DNA from: Desulfocapsaceae bacterium
Lineage (GTDB): Bacteria; Desulfobacterota; Desulfobulbia; Desulfobulbales; Desulfocapsaceae
Length of the DNA: 54,799 nt
NCBI GenBank assembly: GCA_031292275.1
Contig: JARLHL010000083.1
Location: 1-54,799, forward strand
Direction of reading: 5' to 3'
Part shown: piece by piece, positions 26,801-35,172 of the stretch
How the letters are laid out: each line of letters starts with the position of its first letter
Position numbering within the stretch: position 1 is the stretch's first letter
Notes under the pieces: generated by a model
Database searches by the model: none
What the model saw: the letters and a program-made list of their open reading frames with translations, nothing else
Told to the model about the DNA's origin: nothing
Made by a program: the position numbers and the translations under genes

Positions 26801-28779
26801 CTGTGACCGGATTGACCTGATTTCAGAAGGGATTACGACCTCGTTTATGTCTTTCATCTCTCCCTCCTCATCCGACGACCGGATTGACCTGATTTCAGAA
26901 GGGATTACGACTTCCGACAGGTTCGGAGCGTAAAGGATTACCGCTGCGGACCGGATTGACCTGATTTCAGAAGGGATTACGACGTGTGACGATGTTTCCG
27001 CCATCCGGACAGGTCCACGGACCGGATTGACCTGATTTCAGAAGGGATTACGACCAGAGGGCGGCCGAGATGACGTTTCCTCCTGCTGGCCAGGACCGGA
27101 TTGACCTGATTTCAGAAGGGATTACGACTTTGGGTGTCGGTCTTTCATTTGACACGCTCCTTTTCCTGACCGGATTGACCTGATTTCAGAAGGGATTACG
27201 ACATCAGCGAGAGTGCGGCATTTTCCATAACCTCAAACAGACCGGATTGACCTGATTTCAGAAGGGATTACGACCAAGTATCTTTCTGCAGCATGGCAAG
27301 GTCAAGAATGAGACCGGATTGACCTGATTTCAGAAGGGATTACGACCGCATTGCCTTGATGGCGAATTGCAGTCCCTTCAGAAAGGACCGGATTGACCTG
27401 ATTTCAGAAGGGATTACGACCTGCCCCTGCCCCTGCCTCTGTCCAGTTCGAGACAGACCGGATTGACCTGATTTCAGAAGGGATTACGACCTTGTAACAG
27501 GTATCACGTTGAAGGTTTGCAAGGTCAAGGGACCGGATTGACCTGATTTCAGAAGGGATTACGACTTCAACACGCTTTGCGGCTAGCGCCTTGGTTTGAA
27601 GGACCGGATTGACCTGATTTCAGAAGGGATTACGACATGTGAAGGGTTACTGCTTGTGTTACGTGGTGCCATTACTGGACCGGATTGACCTGATTTCAGA
27701 AGGGATTACGACCAAAACCATCCGTTCGTCCCGTTGCTTTCCAGTGTCACGGACCGGATTGACCTGATTTCAGAAGGGATTACGACCCTTATGGTATGAG
27801 GGTCTAAGGAGAGTTTCGGCGGTGACCGGATTGACCTGATTTCAGAAGGGATTACGACCAGGGTGGTGTTACCAGGACTATGAGCACTGTAATTGACCGG
27901 ATTGACCTGATTTCAGAAGGGATTACGACCGGGTAAAGCTCTCCTCATTGATTGATTGCATTGTAGACCGGATTGACCTGATTTCAGAAGGGATTACGAC
28001 AGATGTCCTTGGCTGGATTCGTTCTACCGGGACGGGGACCGGATTGACCTGATTTCAGAAGGGATTACGACAACTCCCTGCCCCGATTGCCAGTTATCAG
28101 GCCGCTTGACCGGATTGACCTGATTTCAGAAGGGATTACGACTTGTGAAATTTTGAATTGTTTACACAATACCAATTGGGACCGGATTGACCTGATTTCA
28201 GAAGGGATTACGACTTTGCTGGAGTACATCCGACACAAAGCCCTGAACAACAAGACCGGATTGACCTGATTTCAGAAGGGATTACGACTTTTTCCGCAAT
28301 GCGGCCTGTTTTGATTTGTCCAATGACCGGATTGACCTGATTTCAGAAGGGATTACGACGTCGGGGTTTTTCTTGGCCGCTTCCAGGCAGACAGCTTCGG
28401 ACCGGATTGACCTGATTTCAGAAGGGATTACGACCATGTTACCCTCCGGCCCGGTAGTTTAAACTACCAGCCAAGACCGGATTGACCTGATTTCAGAAGG
28501 GATTACGACTCAAGGCCTTTTCCCATGATCTACGCCAAGCCTGACGGACCGGATTGACCTGATTTCAGAAGGGATTACGACAAGCAAAGTCTCCAACGAC
28601 ACCAAGAGCCTGCATAAGGACCGGATTGACCTGATTTCAGAAGGGATTACGACCGATTCAAAAATACCGTTGTCGCATTTGTATTTTTGACCGGATTGAC
28701 CTGATTTCAGAAGGGATTACGACCTTGTGGATTGTCTCTATCGTGCCCTTGATCATTGCAGACCGGATTGACCTGATTT
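20838..28779 (+). CRISPR. CRISPR array, 110 repeats and 109 spacers
   Basis: The 35-base repeat begins GACCGGATTGACCTG and ends AGAAGGGATTACGAC. I counted 109 full copies and a last copy at 28761-28779 that breaks off after GACCTGATTT. Spacers are about 34-42 bases, with a mean near 38. Orientation is plus: the leader and cas1-cas2 lie at the left, the degenerate copy at the right, and the 3' end ATTACGAC suits the 8-nt crRNA handle of type III systems. One internal repeat (26511-26545) has T for A at position 11; the others look identical. Near-perfect repeats along 8 kb indicate an active or recently active array. Confidence 0.98.
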
Positions 28780-28800
28780 AAGTGCAACAGCCGCTATCAG

Positions 28801-28836
28801 CCACACCAGTCTTGAAAACTGGTGTGGTGCCTTTTC
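28801..28836 (+). terminator. Intrinsic terminator of the CRISPR transcript
   Basis: CCACACCAGT (28801-28810) pairs perfectly with ACTGGTGTGG (28818-28827) across a 7-base loop and is followed by TGCCTTTTC. It lies 21 bases after the last degenerate repeat and ends the plus-strand precursor. The minus-strand topoisomerase operon ends 37 bases further on. Confidence 0.75.
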
Positions 28837-28872
28837 ATGTTTATAAGTTCTTCTGTCCCTCCGTATCGCGCA

Positions 28873-30897
28873 TCATTTCTTCCTGTCAAAATCCGGTTTA
28901 TCATCTTTGGTATTGAAACTGGATTTGCATTTCGGGAATCCTGAACAGCTGAAAAAGCCGTACGGCTTTCCTGCCTTGCTGTTGCCGGTGCGATGGATCA
29001 GCGGTTTGCCGCAGTCAGGACAGTTGAATTCCGAGGCCGGCGCCGGGGCTTTCTTCTTCCGGCGTGTCCCAGGCTTTCCATCAACGCTGTCAAATGTGAC
29101 CTTGCAGTCCGGATAGCCACTGCAGGACCAAAAATCATAGCCTTTTTTCTCTTTGGAATCGGCGCGCATCATGTGACGGAGCGGTTTGCCGCAATCCGGG
29201 CATTTATGCGAGGTTGTGTCGACAAAGCCTCTGAGTTCATTATTTATTTGTCTGTGGGCAGCGGTGACAACCGTCAGATATTCGGTCTTTCCTTCCGCGA
29301 CCTGGTCAAGCTCATCCTCCAGCCTTGTCGTAAAGTCATAATCCAGAAACCCGAAACGCCCTGCAAGCACGTCGACGACCTTTTCGCCCGTGGAAGTCGG
29401 GACGAGAAAACGTTTTTCAATTTTCAGGTATTCCCGGCTGGTAATATTGTCCAGAATGGCGGCATATGTCGAAGGACGGCCTATGCCCCGCCGCTCCAGT
29501 TCCCTGATCAGAGAGGCCTCTGAAAAGCGTGCAAGGGGCTTTGTCTTCTTGGTCAGGAGCTTTGTTTCCCGCACCGTGGCAATCCGGCCCGGATCCAGCG
29601 CCGGCACCGGATTGTCCTCACGCTGTGAGGATGAATCGCCATCAGGTTCTGCCTCCGGATCTTCGGTCTGATCGGCAGCCACCAGCGCTTTCCAGCCGGG
29701 CCGCGTCAATGTCCGGCCTTTGGCCTCGAAACGGGCCGACTTCCCGTCAAGTTCTCCTTCAAGCGAAACGATACGTACAGCAAAAACCGCGTCTTCAAGC
29801 TGGCTTGCAATCGCGCGCAGGCGGATCATTCGGTACAGGGTCTTCTCTTGGTCGCTGTCTCCTGCTTCCTCGATTTCAAAATGCGTGGGCCGGATGGCTT
29901 CATGGGCTTCTTGCGCTCCAGCCTTACTCTTCCATGTGCGGGAAGATGCCGGCAGCGGCAAATCGTGCTGACTTGCCCAGCTGCGGATCTCGGCAATGGC
30001 CTCTTCCGAGAGATTCGGCGAATCCGTCCGCATATAGGTGATATGTCCGCCTTCGTAAAGCTTCTGGGCCAGCTCCATGGTCTTTTTCGGGCTGAGCTTC
30101 AGGCTGCTTGATGCTGCCTGCTGCAATGTGGACGTGATAAATGGCGCGGGCGGGGCCGCCTGGCTTTCTGATTCCTGGCAATCGAGGACCTTCAGGTTTC
30201 GCAGCGTCGCTACCCGTTCGGCAACAGCCTTGTCCAGGATGTATTCCTGCCCTTCCGCCAGCCATCCATGCCTGGGTTGCCAGACGGCCTTCCAGCCGCT
30301 GGTGATGTTGTCCACACTTTCGAATATCAGCTCCACGCCGTAATGGACGGTAACCTTAAAATTCCGGATTTCCCGTTCCCGTTCCACCACCAGCCGAAGC
30401 GAGGGCGACTGCACCCGGCCGGCGGACAAGCGTTGTCCCGCCTGATCCGAAATCGCAGGCGACACCATGTATCCCACCAGACGATCCAGGACCCGGCGGC
30501 CTTCCTGGGCGGCCACAAGCGATTTGTCAATGGAGCGGGCCTTGCCCAGCGCCGCCTTGATCGCGGTTTCCGTGATTTCCGTATAGGTGATCCTTTTTGC
30601 GCCCTTAAGCCTCAGGGCGTCCTCAAGATGCCAGGCGATAGCCTCGCCTTCCCGATCCGGATCGGTGGCCAGGAAGACGCAGGATGCGCTTTTCGCAGCA
30701 GCCGCCAGCTTGGCCAGCACTTGCTTGCCCCGGTCGGTCTGGACATACTTCGGTCGGAATTCAGGCGGTTCCAATCCCATTTCTTTTATCGGCAAATCGC
30801 GAACATGGCCGACACTTGCCATTACCTTGTATTCAGTTCCGAGGAACTGCTGTATTTTCTTCACCTTGCCAGGGGATTCAACGATAAACAAATTCAT
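28873..30897 (-). CDS. topA: Type IA DNA topoisomerase
   Basis: The 674-residue protein starts MNLFIVESPGKVKKIQQFLG and has the TOPRIM acidic motif DPDREGEAIAWH. The active-site region is ITYMRTDSPN (Tyr near residue 287), followed by GIGRPSTYA. Two C-terminal zinc fingers (CPDC...CSGYPDC and CPDC...CSGFPKC) complete a TopA layout. It is slightly smaller than chromosomal TopA. As last gene of the transfer operon it takes the place of the RP4 TraE topoisomerase and probably resolves linkages during transfer or replication of the element. GGAGG precedes the ATG. Confidence 0.9.
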   Translation of the reverse strand: MNLFIVESPGKVKKIQQFLGTEYKVMASVGHVRDLPIKEMGLEPPEFRPKYVQTDRGKQVLAKLAAAAKSASCVFLATDPDREGEAIAWHLEDALRLKGAKRITYTEITETAIKAALGKARSIDKSLVAAQEGRRVLDRLVGYMVSPAISDQAGQRLSAGRVQSPSLRLVVEREREIRNFKVTVHYGVELIFESVDNITSGWKAVWQPRHGWLAEGQEYILDKAVAERVATLRNLKVLDCQESESQAAPPAPFITSTLQQAASSSLKLSPKKTMELAQKLYEGGHITYMRTDSPNLSEEAIAEIRSWASQHDLPLPASSRTWKSKAGAQEAHEAIRPTHFEIEEAGDSDQEKTLYRMIRLRAIASQLEDAVFAVRIVSLEGELDGKSARFEAKGRTLTRPGWKALVAADQTEDPEAEPDGDSSSQREDNPVPALDPGRIATVRETKLLTKKTKPLARFSEASLIRELERRGIGRPSTYAAILDNITSREYLKIEKRFLVPTSTGEKVVDVLAGRFGFLDYDFTTRLEDELDQVAEGKTEYLTVVTAAHRQINNELRGFVDTTSHKCPDCGKPLRHMMRADSKEKKGYDFWSCSGYPDCKVTFDSVDGKPGTRRKKKAPAPASEFNCPDCGKPLIHRTGNSKAGKPYGFFSCSGFPKCKSSFNTKDDKPDFDRKK

Positions 30898-30926
30898 TTT
30901 GCCTCCATGATAAATAATAGAAAGCC

Positions 30927-31583
30927 TTACTCACTTCTGATCGGGCGCTTGACAAAGCTTTCGAGCTTTTCCGGTTGATCGATTTGATTTGAGATTGCCG
31001 GCCGATCCCGGCGAAGGACCACCAGGGGCGCATAATCCGCCTGCCGTCTTTCGTCAGGCTTTTTGACGGTCTGCTGATCCGGGCCTGCCTTCTTCACAGG
31101 GCCTTGATCCAGGGCCTTTCTAACCATCTCGGCATACCTTCTGCCTTTGCCGGGATCGGGTGAGTGATAGGCGCCGACGGCTTTCCAGCTTGGGCCGTGG
31201 CGTTTGATTTCCTGCTTTAAAATCCATGAGCCCAAATAGATATTGGCCAGCGGGTCAAAGGCCGCCTCCAGGGGAATCCCGAATTTACTGAGCCATGCGT
31301 TATTCACCTGCATGACGCCGGAGTCAAACGACAGGCCTGCCGCCTGCGCCTCCAAGGCTTTTTGCACCGCCTTTTCCTTGGAGTCAAAGGTGTATCCCTG
31401 TCCCTCGATGTTGATCGCCCAGGGGGACAGGCCGCTTTCAACCCGGGCGATGGCCCGGGTCAGATCTGCCGGAATCCCCCAAGTCTCTGCAGCCTCCTGA
31501 AACATTGGGTTTAAGGGTACAATTTCCGCAAAGCCAGGCGAAAACCACAGCAGCACAAACAGGAATACCGGCAGTTTTCTCAT
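30927..31583 (-). CDS. trbN: Lytic transglycosylase, TrbN/VirB1-like
   Basis: The 218-residue exported protein has a signal peptide (residues 1-19, cleaved after GFA). The SLT domain contains the catalytic glutamate in ARVESGLSPWAIN and the family blocks GVMQVNNAWL and AVGAYHSPDPGKGRRYAEMV. It opens the peptidoglycan for the secretion channel. The C-terminal 60 residues are charged and low-complexity. It overlaps the primase gene by 4 bases (ATGA). Confidence 0.85.
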   Translation of the reverse strand: MRKLPVFLFVLLWFSPGFAEIVPLNPMFQEAAETWGIPADLTRAIARVESGLSPWAINIEGQGYTFDSKEKAVQKALEAQAAGLSFDSGVMQVNNAWLSKFGIPLEAAFDPLANIYLGSWILKQEIKRHGPSWKAVGAYHSPDPGKGRRYAEMVRKALDQGPVKKAGPDQQTVKKPDERRQADYAPLVVLRRDRPAISNQIDQPEKLESFVKRPIRSE

Positions 31584-34108
31584 CGTTCCGCACCCTGGCT
31601 TTTCGACCGGGAAAAATCCTTTTTCACGGCCTCTATTCCTCTGGAGGCAAAGAGATCGTTGAAATCCGTACAGCCTTTAGCCTTTTCCTCCCTAGTGAAG
31701 GTCGGGACAATGACCTTGCCGCCGACAGCCAGGGCTGCGGCTTTAGCCTTTTCAACCCCTATATTGCCGGCGGCGTTGCTATGGTCGTTGTCGGCGCAGA
31801 TGGTGATTTCGATATGCGGGTACTTTTCCCGGATATTTTCCGCCACCTCCAGCAAATTGCCGGCGTCAAACGCGACAGCGACGGGTATCCCCGTTGCCTG
31901 ATAGAGGCTGACGCCGGTGGCATAGCCTTCGGCAATCAATATTTCGCCGGTAAGTTCTTTGTCTTCATTTTGGTTGATAAGACATGCGGCCCCGCTTTTC
32001 GGGCAGCCGGATTCGAATCGTTTCTCTCCTTCAGGGCTTATCCGCTGCAGCGTCTGCAGCCTGCCGGTGTAAATATTGAAGCCGGGTATCAGAAGATTTC
32101 CGTTGGCGTCCTGTTTCAGGCCGTCCCACTCGCCTTCGATGCCCTTGGCCGTCAGATAGGGATGGTCCTTGGCCTCTGGGGCATTGATCCATCTGGCAAA
32201 GGCCCGCTTCATTGCTTTGACCTGCATTTCCTTCATCTGGTCGGCGGACTCCGTTGCCATTTCCGCTATTTTCTTCTCGGTCAAAACATGCCCGGTGGAG
32301 ACCCATTTGGTTTTCTCGCCGGTCTTGTGATTCTGCACCCAGCCACCTGCCCGGCCATTCATATAGCCGCAGTAGGCTCCATCCATGGCTCCGGCCTTGC
32401 CGCCTACCACCGGCACCCGGTGGATTTTGCCGTCCATCGCCGGTTCCCCTTCAATCATCAGACTCGCGTTCTGCAGCGCCTGGGCAAACTCCTCCTGCGG
32501 CAGAAGATTTGCGGCAGGCCTTGCTTCCGGAACATCTTTTCCAGCCGGCAGCCATATTGCGAATTGCGTCAGCTCAACACCCTCCGGGACGTACCAGGAT
32601 TTGACGTCTTTGTCCCACTTGGCTCCAAGGACTTTTGCCGAGTTTTTTTCCTTGAAGGGTACCTTGAGATAGGTCTTTTTAGCCCGACTGGTCACGTCAG
32701 TCAGGGATGCGAGAGTGCTGCCATCGTCCAAGTCAGGAGCCAAGGGATCAAAAATCCTGGCTGTCTCGGTGGTGATGCACAGGTTTGCGGCAAGCGCATT
32801 TCCTTTATCGTTGAGCACGATGGCAACAAGCGGCCCGCTGTCTGCTCCTGCCTCCACCTGGCCGGAGGGCTTGGAAACCACGGCAGATTCCTGTTCCTGC
32901 CACAGTATATTCCTGCCAACCATCACGCCGCTTTCAACCTCTCCCTTGATCCCTGCAGCCTCGAATGCCTTGCGGACATGCGGGCTTTCGGCCAAGGCCT
33001 TGGCGATTCCCTCAGATTTGGGATCGTTTGCCGGCCCGCACAGGATCTGAGGAAAGAAATCGACAAAAACCGCCGCATGTTTGGTATTTTTCACATCTTC
33101 CGAGGGCACATAGGCTCCAGGCGTCAGCGTGGATACCTTCAGCAAGCGAGCCAATTCTCTCTGATACTCGGTCTCGATTTTGATTTCCGTCCCCTGAGTT
33201 GCCGGCATATCCGCCTCCAGATCTTGTTTCTTTTCAAGTACCAGCAGATAATCCTGGATCTTTTCCGCATCGGCTGCCGCCCTGAAGATCTCCCTCGGAT
33301 CGTCCTGCAGGGCCTTGATCCACGAATTGACATAGGCGGCATGCTGTCCCGGATCATGGCCGATCCCGAGCTCGTCGCCCAACATCAGGCTGGCGATTTC
33401 CGCCCGCAGCTCCTCCCTGGCATACCCCTCGCTGCCGAACGGATGCACCAGGTCACGGGCAAGACGCGACTCGTGCCCTGTCCAATGTCCCAGCTCGTGC
33501 AGCGCTGTGGCGTAATAGTTGCTCGCCTGGGGAAACCGGCCTTTATCCGGCAGATGGATACTGTCCGTTGCCGGCTGGTAATAGGCCCGATCCCTTCCGC
33601 CGTGAGTAATAACTGCTCCTGACGCCTGCAGGATTCCTTCCGCCCGTTCTATGGCGTCCCACTCCTGTTTTTCGCGGACCAGGGGCGGCAGCCCATCGAT
33701 CTGTCCGGCGTTGAAGACCGTGGAGAAGAAAACTCTTGGCCGCTCAAATTCGACCAAGGCCTTGACGGCTTCTCCTTTATCGTCAACGACGGGCTTCCCC
33801 TCCGCGTCCTTAACAACCTGTTCCTCCCTGAACTTCCAGTATTGAACCTGGCTGCCTTTTTCGCCTTTGCGGACCTGCGCCCCGAGGGCTTCGGCCTGCT
33901 TGTAGGTCATCCATCGTTGATCATCTCTGTTCTGGCCCATGAGATGGAGGGCGTTGATCCCTTTATACCGTTTCCCTGTGACTGGGTTGACGGGGAGATA
34001 GGCCCCCGGCTCGCCTGGCTGCCAGGGCTTCTGCCACGGGGCTGTCCCTTGCCGAAGCTGTTCTATCAGGTTCTCGGCGACTTTTTCATGAAACGCTTTC
34101 TTTTCCAT
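31580..34108 (-). CDS. ArdC-type antirestriction/zincin and Toprim primase fusion
   Basis: The 842-residue multidomain protein starts with an ArdC N-terminal ssDNA-binding domain (about 1-140). Next comes a polyvalent zincin with HELGHWTGHESRL near 205 and a DDPREIFRAAADA segment. A DUF5710-type module (YLKVPFKEKNSAKVLGAKWD, then WYVP) is near 490. A C-terminal DnaG-like primase has Toprim motifs ILIAEGYATG and ITICADNDHS near 715-790. Such proteins enter the recipient with the DNA, protecting it from restriction and priming the second strand, like TraC of IncP. AAGGAGG ribosome site. The opposite strand contains long open frames that are compositional shadows. Confidence 0.85.
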   Translation of the reverse strand: MEKKAFHEKVAENLIEQLRQGTAPWQKPWQPGEPGAYLPVNPVTGKRYKGINALHLMGQNRDDQRWMTYKQAEALGAQVRKGEKGSQVQYWKFREEQVVKDAEGKPVVDDKGEAVKALVEFERPRVFFSTVFNAGQIDGLPPLVREKQEWDAIERAEGILQASGAVITHGGRDRAYYQPATDSIHLPDKGRFPQASNYYATALHELGHWTGHESRLARDLVHPFGSEGYAREELRAEIASLMLGDELGIGHDPGQHAAYVNSWIKALQDDPREIFRAAADAEKIQDYLLVLEKKQDLEADMPATQGTEIKIETEYQRELARLLKVSTLTPGAYVPSEDVKNTKHAAVFVDFFPQILCGPANDPKSEGIAKALAESPHVRKAFEAAGIKGEVESGVMVGRNILWQEQESAVVSKPSGQVEAGADSGPLVAIVLNDKGNALAANLCITTETARIFDPLAPDLDDGSTLASLTDVTSRAKKTYLKVPFKEKNSAKVLGAKWDKDVKSWYVPEGVELTQFAIWLPAGKDVPEARPAANLLPQEEFAQALQNASLMIEGEPAMDGKIHRVPVVGGKAGAMDGAYCGYMNGRAGGWVQNHKTGEKTKWVSTGHVLTEKKIAEMATESADQMKEMQVKAMKRAFARWINAPEAKDHPYLTAKGIEGEWDGLKQDANGNLLIPGFNIYTGRLQTLQRISPEGEKRFESGCPKSGAACLINQNEDKELTGEILIAEGYATGVSLYQATGIPVAVAFDAGNLLEVAENIREKYPHIEITICADNDHSNAAGNIGVEKAKAAALAVGGKVIVPTFTREEKAKGCTDFNDLFASRGIEAVKKDFSRSKSQGAER

Positions 34109-34118
34109 CGCGCCCTCC

Positions 34119-34343
34119 TTAATCCTGAACGGTGTCGGGATCCGGCAGGTCTTTGTCTACCAGCTCAACCAATATTTCATGGATGTCGAGCAGATCCTGC
34201 TCGCTCAGCGCATTCTCGACAAAGATCCCCATATGCTCCGCAACATCCGGATCGGCAGGAATACCAAGGCTCGGGTTATCCATGGCCTGCTGTTCAACAG
34301 CCTTTGCCGCTGCTTCCAAATAGTCTTTTTCTTTCGGTTCCAT
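34119..34343 (-). CDS. Small acidic protein of the transfer operon
   Basis: 74 residues from ATG 34343, which has AAGGAGGG at ideal spacing; the longer frame from 34433 lacks one. The product is acidic and helical (EYLEA-like start, PDPDVAEHMGIFVENALSE, then DIHEILVELVDKD). I do not recognise it. It occupies the region between traF and the primase where RP4 has traD/traE, and it ends 10 bases before the primase gene. Confidence 0.6.
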   Translation of the reverse strand: MEPKEKDYLEAAAKAVEQQAMDNPSLGIPADPDVAEHMGIFVENALSEQDLLDIHEILVELVDKDLPDPDTVQD

Positions 34344-34377
34344 CGTGTCCCTCCTTTTGGTCGCTTCAACATTGAAT

Positions 34378-34659
34378 TCATTGATGGGTATCAAGGCCGG
34401 GCTGCTCATCTTCCGATGACGTTTTTTTAACAAAAGAAAACTCTGGCGTTTCAGAGAGATCCTGCTGTGAAAATCGCGCCCTGGTGAGCTTCATTTCATT
34501 TTCAATCGCCTCAAAAATCTGGGTCACATGATCTTCGGTGTAGGCGTAGTTTTTGCCGGACAGGTTTGCCAACTGCCTAAATCCTTTGATTATGTCAGTT
34601 GCTCGTTTTCCTGCCAATCGTTCAAATTTCTCCAGTTTTCCTTCTTTGTCCTCAGTCAT
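34378..34659 (-). CDS. Small helical protein of the transfer operon
   Basis: A 93-residue charged protein with no signal or membrane segment (FERLAGKRATDIIKGFRQLA near residues 12-31, then TEDHVTQIFEAIENEMK). Ribosome site GAGAGGTG precedes the ATG, and traF ends three bases upstream, so it belongs to the operon. The sequence is compatible with a small DNA- or protein-binding helical bundle, but the function is unknown. Confidence 0.6.
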   Translation of the reverse strand: MTEDKEGKLEKFERLAGKRATDIIKGFRQLANLSGKNYAYTEDHVTQIFEAIENEMKLTRARFSQQDLSETPEFSFVKKTSSEDEQPGLDTHQ

Positions 34660-34662
34660 TGT

Positions 34663-35172
34663 TCACCTCTCTTGTTGATTGCGTGTAAAAACCGGTCTTA
34701 TCGGGCTGAGGCCTTCCAAGGCCACCAATCCGAAATACCGGCTGTCAAAACTTCCGGGATAGCGTGAAAGCATCAATGCCTTGCCAGGTGGGATGATCCC
34801 ATCGGTCAGGCGTGAAACCGGCGCAGGCCTTCCCCTGCTGTCTGTTTTCAGTAAGGCCGTACCGGCAATGATCTGTCCGTTCACGGTGATCAGGCCGTCC
34901 CTGAAGCCGATGACGTCTCCCGGAAGGCCGACCACCTCTTTCAACAGAGGCTGCAGACCCGAAGAACATGATCCTTCGGCCAGATACATGCGGGCCAGGG
35001 CTGTATCAGCGTCCTTTAGACAGAAGGCAGCCAAACGGCCGCGCTCTACTGGCTCACGGCTGATGTGATAGACGCCGGGCGGCATCGAACGGGTCAGGTT
35101 GACCCTGTATCCGCCAAGCAGCAGACAAAAAAATGCGATTACAAACACAAAGAGATACTTCAAGATATTCAC
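34663..35172 (-). CDS. traF: TraF conjugative signal peptidase (S26)
   Basis: The 169-residue membrane-anchored protease has one N-terminal helix (YLFVFVIAFFCLLLGGY). The serine nucleophile lies in LTRSMPPGVY (near residue 29) and the lysine base in LLKEVVGLPGD (near 80). The C-terminal box is DSRYFGLV. In IncP systems TraF matures and cyclises the TrbC pilin. It starts with GTG and overlaps the traG stop by 4 bases. Its pilin substrate, trbC, lies about 11 kb upstream in the same operon direction. Confidence 0.88.
   Translation of the reverse strand: MNILKYLFVFVIAFFCLLLGGYRVNLTRSMPPGVYHISREPVERGRLAAFCLKDADTALARMYLAEGSCSSGLQPLLKEVVGLPGDVIGFRDGLITVNGQIIAGTALLKTDSRGRPAPVSRLTDGIIPPGKALMLSRYPGSFDSRYFGLVALEGLSPIRPVFTRNQQER

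Noticed and set aside
20856-28269. Many short minus- and plus-strand frames inside the array encoding VVIPSEIRSIRS or DRIDLISEGITT
   Set aside because: These are translations of the CRISPR repeat plus spacers and have no ribosome sites or gene-like composition.
31505-33622. A 705-codon plus-strand open frame
   Set aside because: It is antisense to the ArdC/primase gene, whose domains and operon context are clear; long antisense frames arise from its codon composition.
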